Assembly: GCA_020726505.1 (NCBI GenBank) | Contig: JAHLEZ010000003.1 | Span: forward strand, 3,472,001-3,536,000 | Origin: Leptodontidium sp. MPI-SDFR-AT-0119 | Lineage: Eukaryota; Ascomycota; Leotiomycetes; Helotiales; Leptodontidiaceae | Length of the DNA: 64,000 nucleotides | Direction: 5' to 3' | Shown: in pieces, positions 38,576-49,908 of the stretch | Numbering within the stretch: the first letter of the stretch is position 1 | Layout: each line of letters opens with the position of its first letter | Position numbers and translations under genes: made by a program | The notes under the pieces: generated by a model | Databases searched by the model: none | The model's input: only the letters and a program-made list of their open reading frames with translations | Told to the model about the DNA's origin: nothing

Positions 38576-40589
38576 TCATTCCACATGCGTAGTAGCTTCA
38601 GTAGCCGCCTTTGGGTTTGACCAAACGACCTCTTCGATGCTAACTCGAGGTACCTTCTCATCAACAGCGAGAGCCGCAGCACCGATGCATTGGTACCCAC
38701 GGAACTTGCGGGCGGGCAGACCTGCCAGGAACTAGAAAAACATTAGCTCTTATTTACAATTGATACGATGGGATGAATTACCATTTCGTCGATTTCCTCA
38801 AAAGTGCGGTTCTTTAATGTGTTAGCGAATGTCAACAAACTTCGCGAAGTGAGACATACCTTGACTTCTGGAAGATAGAGCCACACCCACGCAGCACCAA
38901 TGAAACAGCTCGGAGTCCAGATATATCCGTACTTCGGGCCCCAGTTCAGGGCTGATGGATTGATAAAGTAAGGCGCCGTGAATGTAGTGAGCCAAGCCCC
39001 CAAAAAGCCGACAGCTGAAGCAAGACCGAATGTGTAGGAGCGCAGTCTCTGCGAAGGGAATTCTCCTCCGCAAAGCCAAGCATAGGTGGCGACCATTCCA
39101 TTGTAGCCCATGATGTAAAGGACGGATATTCCAACAATGACCTGTTATGTGTTAGAGTTCTTTCTGCTTTGATGTTGACTGAGAGTTGAATTACCTTTCC
39201 GGTAGACTTGGTTCCGGGATTGGCGGTGTAGACTGCAGCGACGATGAGTTGGCAGATACCGCAGATAATCAGCCCGGTGGTGAGGAACACTCTGCGACGA
39301 CCATAGCGAGTGATGATAGCGCTATTGACGAGAATGATGAACACGCCGACACCAGTTAAGATGCAAGAATTCTCGAATGCAGAACCAACTCCAGCCATCT
39401 CGAAGAAGTACGTTCCATAAGCTTGCATTCGTCAGCTTCGTGTTTTCACCTTTGCTAATGAGTACTCACAAATCATATACATAGCACCTGAAGCTGCTTG
39501 GAGTGTGACGGCGCCAACAGCGAGCAGGGTTCTGCGGCGATCAACCGGATTGCGGAAGATATCAACGATTTCCGAGTTCTGTGCGAGATGCTTCTCGGCA
39601 TCGATAGCAGTCTTCATTTCGTAAAGCTCGGCATCGACCAGTTCGGGGAATGGTCGCAGCCATAGCAATGACTTGCGAGCGGCTTCTTCTTTGTCCATCT
39701 GTAACAGCCATCGCGGCGATTCTGGGATGAAGAAGAGCCCGAGAGATAGCAAGCCAGGGACGACATAGACGATACCAAGAGGAACAATGTAAGCTTGTTT
39801 CCCACCGAGTTTCACCGTGAAATTATCGATGATCGTGCCGATCAAAACTCCTGAGAAGAATGTTAGCGAGGGTGATAGGTCTGCCTCGAAATCTTACCAA
39901 TTGATGTCCAGCTTTGGAACGCTCCAACGGTGAGACCACGATATCTGGCAGGAGCACACTCCTAAAATGGATGAGCAGAGCACTTTCAAGGGATGAAAAG
40001 TGCGCACCTGGAGATATAGTTGCGAGAAAGTCATGTACATTCCGTTGGCAAGTCCAATGACCAGTCGTCCAGCATACAGACCACCGATCGAGGTTGTTGT
40101 CATCATCACGACGTTGGCAACGATGCACAAAAGGCATGCTACCCAGATACTGGCCTTTCGTCCAATGAACTTTGCGATTGGGCCTTCACGCAGTTAGTGG
40201 GTTTGCATGCACATGGTAGTTTGACCCCTTACCTGCTGCCGAAGATGCAACAAAAGCGCCGAGAATCATCAAAGACGAAATGAGCTGCTGACGGCCAGGT
40301 GAGATGTTGTACCCAAGTGGAACTGTGGGATCCTCATTTCCAAAAACCTGATTCTGTCAGTAACTCCACTCCAAATTTGTGGGAATGGACATACCTGGAG
40401 GAAACCTGGCATTGCTTGAAGACCTCTGAATGCCTGTCAGTCTGTGTTGAAACGAGAATATGAACCACAAGCTACTTACCCGATAATACCAAAATCAATT
40501 CCATATTGGAACGGGCACATTGACATAAGTGTGCAGGCGAGGAGACATTTCCAGTGGGCTTTCACACTCTCCTTTGGTTGATCCGCCAT
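38576..40589 (-). CDS. MFS sugar transporter (alpha-glucoside/maltose permease-like)
   Basis: Multi-exon gene starting MADQPKESVKAHW at 40589 and stopping at 38576; I see about ten exons with short introns. Sugar-porter marks appear in order: FQYGIDFGIIGGLQAMPGFL, GRQQLISSLMILGAF, FIGRKASIW, GLYAGRLVIGLANGM, ECAPARYRGL, PESPRWLLQMDKEEAARKSL, RYGRRRVFLTTGLIICGI, ATYAWLCGGEFPSQRLR, YLPEVKNRTFEEIDEMF. These are the signature motifs of the 12-helix sugar porter family, and the set most resembles fungal maltose/alpha-glucoside or related disaccharide permeases. Proton symport at the plasma membrane is expected. The C-terminal tail is Val/Glu-rich and cytosolic. Substrate is inferred, not shown. 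Small exon borders near 40250-40480 are my reading of AG/GT sites. Confidence 0.9.
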
Positions 40590-42287
40590 GACGAATTCAA
40601 ATATCGGTGTAGAACAATGTATGGAATGCGTAGGAATATTGTTTCGACCGCAGAAGAAGTCTGATGAGGCCAGAGAAACCCAACCCTTAATCTCAATAAG
40701 TTGCAAGCACCTCGAGATATAGACAGATGCATTTCAGCCAATTCGCCAAGAGATTCGCCTGAAAACATCTGCCGATCTCAACTTGCATGGTCGCAGCGGG
40801 GTAAGTTGGAGATTAGTGGGGCAGAATCCTAGAATAGGGCACTGTCAGGGGATTAGATGTTACGCTAGACCTTATTTGAAGAGTTATGGTTCTGTCTAGC
40901 CGCTTTGCCAGTTTGAATTGCTGAGTGCCATGTGGTCGGAAGTATGGAAGCGAGGTTGATTTGGAGGCGCACGCCACGAAAAGTGAAACAGCTCGAGTCG
41001 AGCGTACCACGCGATGAGGCGTTCTTGTAGAGCTTTAGGGTTAAAATGTAATCCTCCTAGGAATTCTGCGTTGGATTTGATACAGGTTCCTCTCACCGAC
41101 TCGTTCAGTTGGTGGTGTCTCGTCTGATCAAGCTTGCATGAGGAGTATATTGTTCACGGCACGCTCTATTCCTTGCAGACTTGTTCTGGCTGCGCGAGGC
41201 TAAAATCCACGAGAAATATCCCCATGCTCTCAAGCCCCACATCTATTCGGAAAGTGACTTTGATGCGGGGATTTAGGGGGAAGTCTGGGGAAGTGGATCA
41301 ATAGGACCTAGAGAACTGTCGATAAGCCAAACCCACGTTTTGTATTATCTAGGTGCTCAGCTGTCACCGGTAAGCGTGAGACAAATCTTCCATATCTTGG
41401 ATGCTTGATTGGTTATGGGTTTTGATCAGAATTCGCATGGTTAGCATGTTTTGGTTGGAATCATGATTTGGATATTCCGCTCAATGTAATGAAGGAAGCG
41501 CGAAGTGCCTTCCGAAAAGTATCAAAATACAACTCCATGGTGAAATAAAAAGAAGGAAGAGGTTCTAACTTCAAAAGATATTATCTTGAATTTTTGTTCT
41601 CCTGCTCCTTGCCATGCTAGATGGAACGGCATGATCCTGTGACCTTCGTAGAGGTATTCCCCCAGATTGCTGGCTGGTTAAGATTACCATGCGCTCACCC
41701 AAAAGGGCCAGTAGCGTCTTGGAAAACTTTATAAGGGGCTACTAACACACTCTTGGAAATGAGGTTCGATGAAGTATCAAGCTGCTAGATGCATACATGA
41801 GTGGTGTGTTCATCGAATGGGCTGTCTAGCATACCCACCTTGATTGACCACGCTATTCTAGGGTCTCCATGTCTGAATTCAAGCCCAGGTTGACATAAAA
41901 GCTTCCAAGCCACTGTCTAGTTGTTGCACAAAGTCTGCATTCCAAGTCCCTTGGACAGATCACTCGGAAGATGCCAAATTGGTTTGCTTACACAATCCCC
42001 TCTCCACACTAGGACCTATTCTATTTCAGTGTAGGCAGCATTCTCTATTTAGCATAGTCTCCAGCTCATCGAATCTCCTACCATAGGATGTGACGGAGCA
42101 GCACTCCAAAATACCCAGTACAGACCATGCAGAATATCTTCATAAAACTCCCCCCAACATCAACCCTTGTACGAATGCCAACAGGGCCGTGTACAAACCT
42201 AATCTACCATCCGCACAAAACAACGTCTTCGCGCCTTCGTTCCGGCATCAAACATAAATCATCGTCTCCAGGTCGCTTGTAGAGCCA
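40590..42287. other. Intergenic region
   Basis: Promoter of the MFS transporter and further upstream sequence. No coding frame with support; nothing recognised. Confidence 0.5.
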
Positions 42288-42710
42288 CTAAACTCCCATC
42301 ATCGCGATCCACTCTCCAAATGCACTGTAGAACTCCTCATACTCCTTCAACAACCTATGGTAAACAACAAGACGGTTTGGCGGGCCCCGGAAGCCTGCTC
42401 GCTTTGCATGAGCACTAGAATATCCCATTCTATGAAACTTCGACAGAGCGTTGAATGCGACTATACCAGTCCTCAGCCATACCATATGACCTTTGGGGGT
42501 AAGAAGAAGATGATGTCTTAAGTATGCGCCAGGACATAGCGCGCTAGAAAAAGAGGCTGGAGTTATGGTTACTGCCGGGATACCTGCAAGAATACAACAA
42601 TAGTAAATGGGATACAAAAACGAGTCCTAGAGGCTTCGTCCCAGTAAGTTGCTAGGTCAACTCATTCACCGGACGCGGCTGTCCAGTCATTGCGCTTGTG
42701 CCTCTCATCA
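42288..42710 (-). CDS. Unassigned 3' exons of an unknown gene
   Basis: The frame 42288-42600 is preceded by a clear acceptor (TTCTTGCAG) and can be joined in phase to an upstream exon reading FPSDERHKRNDWTAAS, whose own left end looks like an acceptor (TTCCAAG). The joined protein continues GIPAVTITPASFSSA, GAYLRHHLLLTPKGHMVWLR and ends FGEWIAMMGV. I recognise no family. It may be the 3' part of the F-box-like gene upstream (43009-43773) or a separate gene whose start I cannot find. Confidence 0.35.
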
Positions 42711-43008
42711 CTTGGAAAACCACCACATTAATTTAGCAGTTGGAAGAGATTTTGCGTGTATAGAAATCATATGAAGCAGTAAAAATTTCCGGTTGCTTGC
42801 TGTTTCTTCATTCTCTTTTCCATTCACTGTGATGTTCTCTTGTAACTGAAGATGCCAAGATGCTTGTGTATCCCCAACTTAACCGAGAAATCAATACTCA
42901 GGTACAAGGAAGCTGGATCTCTAAAGTGGTGTGAATTCAACGACAACGCCCTAGAAAATCAGACAAGAGTTTTCGTCCCATGGTACCGTCATCCCCTATC
43001 TCAGTGTC

Positions 43009-43773
43009 TCAACGCCAATTCCTACTATACGCCTCTTTTCTGGGCATACTTTCCCAAAGATACGAGCCTCTCCGCACTCTTCTCCGCCAGCATCTTCTTA
43101 TACAGCAACATTTTTGTCTCTGGATACCTGTACCAGCATAATCTAACCTCCTGCAAAAGTGGTACTTCTCTAGCCATTCACGCGCCTCGTCATACCAGTC
43201 ATCACCCTTCCCAAACGGATGCGGAAGGCAAGAATCATTTTCGCCACTGAACTGCAACTTCGTAGATACCTTCCAATGGTGATATCTTTCGTTGAGCTCT
43301 TTCTCCTTATCGCCAAGACTCTCGCCGTACACTGTCCGAAGAAGGAAAGGGACGTCGTTACCATCCCATCGTTTAAATCGACGATCGTAGATGCGGTAGC
43401 GGTATGCCGGACCGAGCAAGTTGCCAATGTGGTATTCGAGGCCGCGCTGCCAGATTTTGCCGTTCGTACGAAGATGAGGTCCATTGCGGGGGCAGATCGG
43501 GTTGAGATGGATTGTTTTGAGTACGCGGTACATGGGGGCACAAGTTAGACCCAAGAGAACTTGTCGGTCGGTATTGCGATTCGAGGTTGTTGAATATCAC
43601 CAGTAGGACCTTGGGAGGAAGCATTGCAAGATTGAGGCGTCGGGACAAGGCTATGATGGATTAGTTTGGGGTTTCCGTAAAGTTGTAAACGGAACTGGGG
43701 ACATACCAACAACTTGCTCGATCTCATCACTATCGCTTGCAGACTTGAATGTATTGGGAGGTCCAATCTGCAT
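43009..43773 (-). pseudogene. F-box-like protein with an apparent frameshift
   Basis: Exon 1 (43773-43707, MQIGPPNTFKSASDSDEIEQ) splices in phase to 43650, giving an F-box-like LPPKVLLVIFNNLES, but the natural continuation LGLTCAPMYRVLKTIHLNP is in another frame, so one base seems gained or lost between about 43555 and 43585. The later region, with LEYHIGNLLGPAYRYRI and a helical end, fits a leotiomycete family of short F-box-like proteins. The final stretch before 43009 is Cys/Arg-rich and reads as out of frame; a GTATCC donor near 43132 may instead lead to exons further on (42288-42710). Called a pseudogene because of the frame break; sequencing error is possible. Confidence 0.45.
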
Positions 43774-44193
43774 GACAGCGATGGCGTGGATGATGTGGTC
43801 AGTTTCTGGAACTAGTTGTGTAGTAGCTCGTTCACCTAAGTCAGACAGCCAACATTCCCTTCGCCATGAATTCTTTTTTATCGAGGCATCAAGACAACTG
43901 TGAACTACCCTTTTATCCCCAGTCCATCACCACACTTCCCAAAAGCAGTTTCACAAAAGCACATAGACCTATTTAGCCTCCATTTACTTTGCCTCGCTAA
44001 AACCCCACATTATCAAGCCAGTCCCCGGATCGTCCCAAAGTCTTCAATGTTTCTCTGCACAAGACTCTTGTAACATAAGCATGTCTATCTAGCCAACTAC
44101 ATGCCATGGATGACGGTAGTTTAGCAGGCACAGGACCCCTCTTGATCTTCAAGTCCTTGGAAGTTGTCTGTCGTATAGAACTTACTCATAATG

Positions 44194-44575
44194 TCAAGTG
44201 TCACTGGGTGCCAGTTCTCTCCCAAGACGAATGATGCCAGAAGAGGAACACCATCTGTGCTTGGGGACTTGTCGATCATCCCATAATTCAGTGAGTTTCT
44301 TTTGTTTCTCGCTGAGATAATCACCATCACCCTAAACCCAGAGTTGGGGACAGGTCATACATGAAAGGCCCGGGACGGGAGTTAATGCAGAGAGAAGGCT
44401 AAGGATAAAAGCGAGCTAAAACCCTAAAGATACTGATCTAAACTTACCTTCTCAAGAAGACGTTTCTCTGATAGAAGTCCATCTGAAACATCAACATGCA
44501 GGGGCTCACTCTTCTTGATCAGCCCTGGTTGCGGAGGTGTTGGGTTAAAAATAGCCTGCACAAAATGTCACGCTT
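44194..44575 (-). CDS. Candidate small gene divergent to the NLR, 5' end not found
   Basis: An exon with an acceptor at its left edge (TTGTGCAG) reads AIFNPTPPQPGLIKKSEPL and then SDGLLSEKRLLEK up to a canonical donor (GTAAGT at about 44451). Splicing to an exon after GGGTTTAG (about 44333) continues in phase as GDGDYLSEKQKKLTELWDDR and ends at a TGA at 44194. The protein would be hydrophilic and charged with no known domain. No start codon is seen. Its place head to head with the NLR gene is the main interest. Confidence 0.28.
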
Positions 44576-45311
44576 CGGAACGGACCGGCGGGCGCTAAAA
44601 AGGTGCAAAATCAATTTCTTGCTCCTCCTTCTCCGCTCGCCCTTCCTTTATGACTTCAAAATATGTTCATCGCCATCTATTTGATCGAGCCGTGACTGTC
44701 TGTGATTGATGTACCATAGCTGCATCTGCCGCTTCCTGAAGCCTGCAAGGCGAAGTCCGGCGCGCAGCACCAACCTGCAGGCCCCAAGGATCTGTGTCGT
44801 ACCCATCCAGACATCCGGTGATTCCGAACAAGAGATCCTCTAACCAACGGGTCTCGTAATAGAGAGCAGCTTTTTAGCAATAGAGATCTCTCACCGAGAA
44901 AAACAGCCTGTTCAATCATGCGTTCCAAACCCTCGGGTTCTTCAACCCCTCTACAGCCCCCTGCATACAGCACCAAGCCACACTGCACACCCTGGAAGTC
45001 GTTGCCCGCGCCTGCCACACCAATGGGCTGAGCTGCCTTGGATGCCCGTCTCAGGCTGATCGGGGGCGATGTTCAACGACATATGTTGGTGTTAAGTATC
45101 TTTCCTTCTATTATGTACACATCATCATTTCTTACCATATTGTTTCTTTGAACAATTTTCAAAAGTCGCCTGTCAATTTCTGTTTTTCATTTCTCCGAAA
45201 GCTATCTAGGCTATTTAGGCAAGATTATATACACATACATTTACGGGGTTATTGCGTTGCATTGCAGTTTTTGTTGGCGTTGGCGTTGAAGTGCTACTGG
45301 CTTCTAGAAGT
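44576..45311. other. Intergenic region upstream of the NLR
   Basis: Contains the probable NLR promoter, AT-rich at about 45100-45260. A 113-codon minus-strand frame (44677-45018) has no support. No gene called. Confidence 0.5.
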
Positions 45312-48300
45312 ATGAAAACCGTGAGTACGACTTAAATGGTATCGAGCAAAGAAGCAGTATCATATCGCTGACATTTCCTCCCATCTCAGTCCTCGCTCTT
45401 CAGTTCATGGCGCTCTAAGTCTCCCTATGCCGACTCATCCCCACCTCAATCGAATGACCCATCACAACTCCAACGAGAAAACAAACACGGCCTCCTGCCC
45501 CTCTACATACCACCACCCCCCACTAGCCCGCAACCTTCCGAGCGCCAATACCCCATCGACATCATCGCTATCCACGGCATAACAGGCGATGCATACACAA
45601 CATGGACATCCAACGCAGGTGAACCAGACTCGTATTTCTGGCTACAAGACTCCCTACCGAAGGAGTTTCCCGGGGCGAGGATATACAGCTTTGGGTATCC
45701 TGCGACCGTACTATTGAGTCTAGATACCGGGGATATCGAAAGTTTTGCGAGGAAGCTATTGGAGAGTGTGTTGCGTGTGAGGAAGACGAAAGAAGTACGT
45801 GTTCAGATTCGACACTTCTGCTAAGCTAGATGGAAGATCAGATGTTGACGCAGCAGAAGGAGCAACGCCGGCCAATTATCTTCGTTTGTCATAGTATGGG
45901 GGGAATTGTAGTTAAGAAGGTTAGTTACAATGACCTCTGGGTTCATGGGTGGAGCAGCTTTAACTTACTGACGGCACGGTGTGTATAGGCACTTACGATC
46001 TGTGTCATGGAATCCGCACGATACTCTAATGTCCTCTCTTCTACAGACTCCATACTCTTCCTTGCTACTCCTCATCGTGGCTCTAAGCCTGCAAATCTGT
46101 TGGCGGCGTGTGCAAAAATAAGCAATATAGCATTACCCACTCGTCTTGTGGGACGGACCCGTCACGAGCTTGTGGCCGCATTGGGGAAAGATTCGGCGTC
46201 GCTCTTTGAGACCTCGAGGCAGTTTCGAGATCTCACGGATCGCGTGAAAATTTATTCTTTCATCGAGCAGAGAATCATACCGCCTGCTAGTGAGCTAGTA
46301 AGTAACACGCTGTTGTACTAATTATTTTGGAGGATACTGATTCGTTATTGTTGCACAGATAGTTGACAAACATAGCGGAAGTTTGAATTGTGCGGGGGAA
46401 ATCGTCATGGAAATGTCTGGCTGCGATCACCGAACAATCTGTCGGTTCGAAAGCGACAGAAGTGAGGACTACATGACCGTGCTGGGAATTCTGCAAGAGA
46501 GGGCTGAAGTAGTTACAAGTCAGTAGAGAATACCACAATGTCTTTTGAAATTTGAAAAAAATCTCCATCTGACGTACATTCTCCTCGGAATAGAGCTCGA
46601 GAACGAAATTCGAACTGAAGATATCCGTAAGCCCAGCCGCATCATAGACTACGTGAAGGAAATCACTAACCCCACAAGCTTGTCTGCACTCCCTGGCATT
46701 TCCAACGATGAATGACCGCCTGCATTCCACCTCGACCGCACATCCTTCAACCTGTACTTGGTTCCTCTCCCACCCCTCGTTCCTTACTTGGTCCACTCCA
46801 TCCTCCGCCTCAGACTCCACCAATCTACTTTGGATCAAGGGGAACCCTGGTACTGGAAAATCAACACTTATGGCATTCCTGCACAAGCATTTCACTGTCA
46901 CACATCCTAACGATATCCAACTTTCGTTTTTCTTCCACGCCGACGGGACCTTGCTCCAGAAATCGCAGCTCGGAATGTTGCGCTCTCTCGTACATCAGAT
47001 GTACAAGTGGTCACCATCTGCTAGAAAAGTTATTTTTAGTGCGTATGACGATAAAGTGAAGGCATTTGGCGAGTGTGGCAGGAACTGGGACTGGGAAGTC
47101 GAGGAATTGCGAACTTTGGTTTCCGAAATTGTGTGCTTACCCCCCATGCGGGGGGGAGCGATCGTCCTTTTTGTGGATGCGTTAGATGAAGTCGACAGTG
47201 AAGGCGATTCGTTGATAACGGGTGAATTGGTGGGGTATTTCCATCAACTAAATGACCGGATTGTGGCAGCTGGAGGTGCGACAAAGATATGCATTTCGTG
47301 TCGGCATTATCCTGTCTTGGCTGTGAACCAAGGGCTGGTGATAAATATTGAGGAGTTCAATATGAGAGATGTGGCGAGATATGTGCAGTACCAGCTGAAA
47401 ATTGGCGTTGAAGGCTGGGAACAGGAGACCGAACCTGCCAGGCGGGCACTTGAGGATGCCATTGCTCTCAAATCGAAAGGAGTTTTTCTTTGGGCACGAT
47501 TCCGGGTTCCAGAGATAGTGAAGAGTGTCAACGATGGCGTTTGTTCTCTGGAGAATGCCCCTCGTCTGTTGGACTCCGAAACGAACGAGTTGTTTCCAAT
47601 ATACGAGACTATACTGCTACGCAACATAAAGGTCTCTCTGCGACCACAAGCACTGCATTTTTTGCAATGGGTATGCCTTGCCGAAAGACCTTTATCAGTC
47701 TCTGAGCTACGCTTTGCAATGGCATGTGATGCCAAGAGTGTGCAAGCGAACCAGGTCAGGTGTGAGGACTCCATGGGCTTTGTGGAAGAAGATTCGAGGA
47801 TGAGGAAGCTGACTAAAAGTCTGTCCGGTGGTCTGGCCGAAGTTAGACGTGGATCTGGCACGACGGTTCAACTTTTTCACCAGACTGTGACTGGGTTCTT
47901 ACGCACACGTGGGCTGCAGATACTGGCGGGTATTCCATATCTGGCAACAGTACCAAGCTCCATAGATAATGTGATCGGACAAGCAGAGCAGCGTTTAGCG
48001 ATATCTTGTCTGAACTATCTGAGTTTTCAAGAGGTGCTAGAAGGAGCTGGCTTGCAAGTCGACGGGATCGAAGAGAGATTGGGTTTCATTCGATATGCCG
48101 CAAGCTACTGGCACTTACACGCAGAGCGGGCAGAGCGAAGGGGCATCGATCAAAGATATATCCTCGAAAGATTTGAATCCACCCCGAAACTTTTCGAAAC
48201 ATGGAAATTGATTCATTTCCAGACGGACAGGTGGGATTCCAGTCGTGGATTGGGTATTGTCCACGTGGCATCGCGTGCAAATCTGATCACAGTGGTGCAG

Positions 48301-49908
48301 CACCTTTTGGATGAAGGGATTTCTATCGAGGAAGAAGATGACTATGGGTTTACCCCGCTTCACCACGCGTCTCAGAATGGAAATTTAGATTTGGCGACCA
48401 TGCTTCTCGATCAAAATGCAAACATCGAAGCAAAAAATCGAGGACAGAGTACGCCATTAGAATGTGCAGCAGCAAATGGACATAATGCAGTTGTGAAGCT
48501 GTTGCTCACGAAGGGAGCCGAGGTCAATGAGGGTACAGGGTACACTGGTACCGCCTTGCAAGCAGCTGTGAAGAAAGGAAACATGCCACTGATTAGATGT
48601 CTCATTGAAAATGGAGCAAATATCAATGCGGTAGGAGGGTTCTCTGGAAGTGCTCTGCAAGCTGCTGTGCACGCTGGACATCTCGCTATCGTTTCGTTTC
48701 TGATCAACAAAGATGCAGATCTAGATGCGTCTGGTGGCGACCTTGGCTCTGTATTGCAAGCAGCAGTGATGGGCAAAATTGAACAAGCCGAGCCTATGAT
48801 ACGACTCTTGCTTGAAGAAGGAGCAGATGTGAATGTACAAGGAGGAGAGTACGGAAATGCGTTACAGGCTGCTGCTCAAAGGAAACTTCTTCCATTTGTG
48901 AAGTTGTTTCTGAAGGAAGGCGCGAATGTTAACGCTCAGGGAGGGAAATACGGAACTGCGCTCCAAGCAGCTGCATCCAATGAGATGGGTGGAGAGGAGG
49001 GCGAAGAGGTTGTACCACTGCTATTGAAGAGTGGAGCAGATGTAAACGCGTGCGGTGGCGAATACGGCACTGCACTCCAGGCAGCTGCTTCTTGTGGTGA
49101 CAAGCTCACGGTGCAACTATTGTTGAAAAGCGGCGCCGACATCAACACTGTGGGTGGCAGGTTTGGATGTGCTCTCCAAGCTGCGGCAGCTAGTCCAGGT
49201 CCAGAGGTAGTGGAGCTGCTTTTGGAGAATGGTGCGAGACTTGATCTCAAAGGTGGAGTATATGGCAATGTTCTCCAAGCTGCTGCCTATGCGGGGAATT
49301 TCGAAGTCGCGAGGCTCGTGCTGAAGAGAGGAATCGATATAAACGAGCACTGCGGAGAATACGGCTCTGCTTTACAAGCCGCAATCGTTTCTGGGAAAGA
49401 AAGTTTGGTTCGATTCTTCTTGGATGAAGGTGCTGATGTCAATGCTCAGGGAGGAGAATACCAGAATGCATTGCGAGCAGCGATATTTTGGAATAAGGAG
49501 TCTCTTGTCAACCTTTTGTTGGATCGAGGGGCGGATCCAAATATCGTTGCTCGAGTGGATCCTGTGACCTACGGTCCGTTCGGCAGTCCTCTCCACATTG
49601 CAGCCTCGAGAGGAAGACTGGCGATCGTGAGGACATTGCTAGAACACGGCGCTGATCCAAACTTGCAATGCGACTGGTCAGGAAATGCATTGGGAGCAGC
49701 CGTCAGCCACGGACACAAGCTGGTGGTGGAGCTCTTGTTGGAAAGGGGAGCAGACCCATCAATGCTAGACCAGATACATGGCAGTCCATTCCTTGTCGCG
49801 GATGGTAATGCAGCGATGACCAAAATTCTCAAGAAAGGCAAGAGGGTGAAGATTCAGGATAGACCAGGTTCGAAAGTGGTTGATGAACAGGTAGAGATCA
49901 TCAGTTAG
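45312..49908 (+). CDS. Fungal NLR: alpha/beta-hydrolase - NACHT - ankyrin repeats
   Basis: Exons 45312-45320, 45390-45794, 45854-45919, 45989-46297, 46359-46518 and 46679-49908 give 1392 residues, all phases agreeing. The last intron was placed at 46519-46678 because CTAAC..CACAAG is an ideal 3' end and restores CLHSLAFP before the NACHT. Residues about 58-260 are a serine-hydrolase fold of the kind called SesB-like: IAIHGITGDAYTTW (oxyanion side), nucleophile Ser152 in VCHSMGGIVVKK, FLATPHRGS. The NACHT follows with Walker A GNPGTGKST (about 371-379) and Walker B AIVLFVDALDEVD (about 477-489). From about residue 840 there are about 15 ankyrin repeats, most beginning with ALQAAA and ending in GG-x-YG. 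In this established class of fungal STAND proteins, ligand sensing by the repeats triggers oligomerisation and the N-terminal domain acts as effector in immunity or heterokaryon incompatibility. Its role here is inferred. Confidence 0.92.
48244..49840 (+). repeat. Ankyrin-repeat array within the NLR (about 15 units)
   Basis: About fifteen repeats of near 33 residues. The central ten share ALQAAA at the start and a GG-x-Y/F-G closing loop (QGGEYG, ACGGEYG, AQGGKYG). One unit carries an insertion with Met-Gly-Gly-Glu-Glu and one a VDPVTYGPF insertion. DNA copies are diverged, not identical, so recent array expansion is not evident. Confidence 0.85.

Noticed and set aside
43219..43548. 109-codon plus-strand frame over the F-box-like gene
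   Set aside because: Antisense to the better-supported F-box-like region.
44677..45018. 113-codon minus-strand frame between the small gene and the NLR
   Set aside because: No domain, odd composition, no splice sites.
47307..47861. 184-codon minus-strand frame inside the NLR
   Set aside because: Lies opposite the NACHT coding exon; composition and lack of domain mark it as a shadow.
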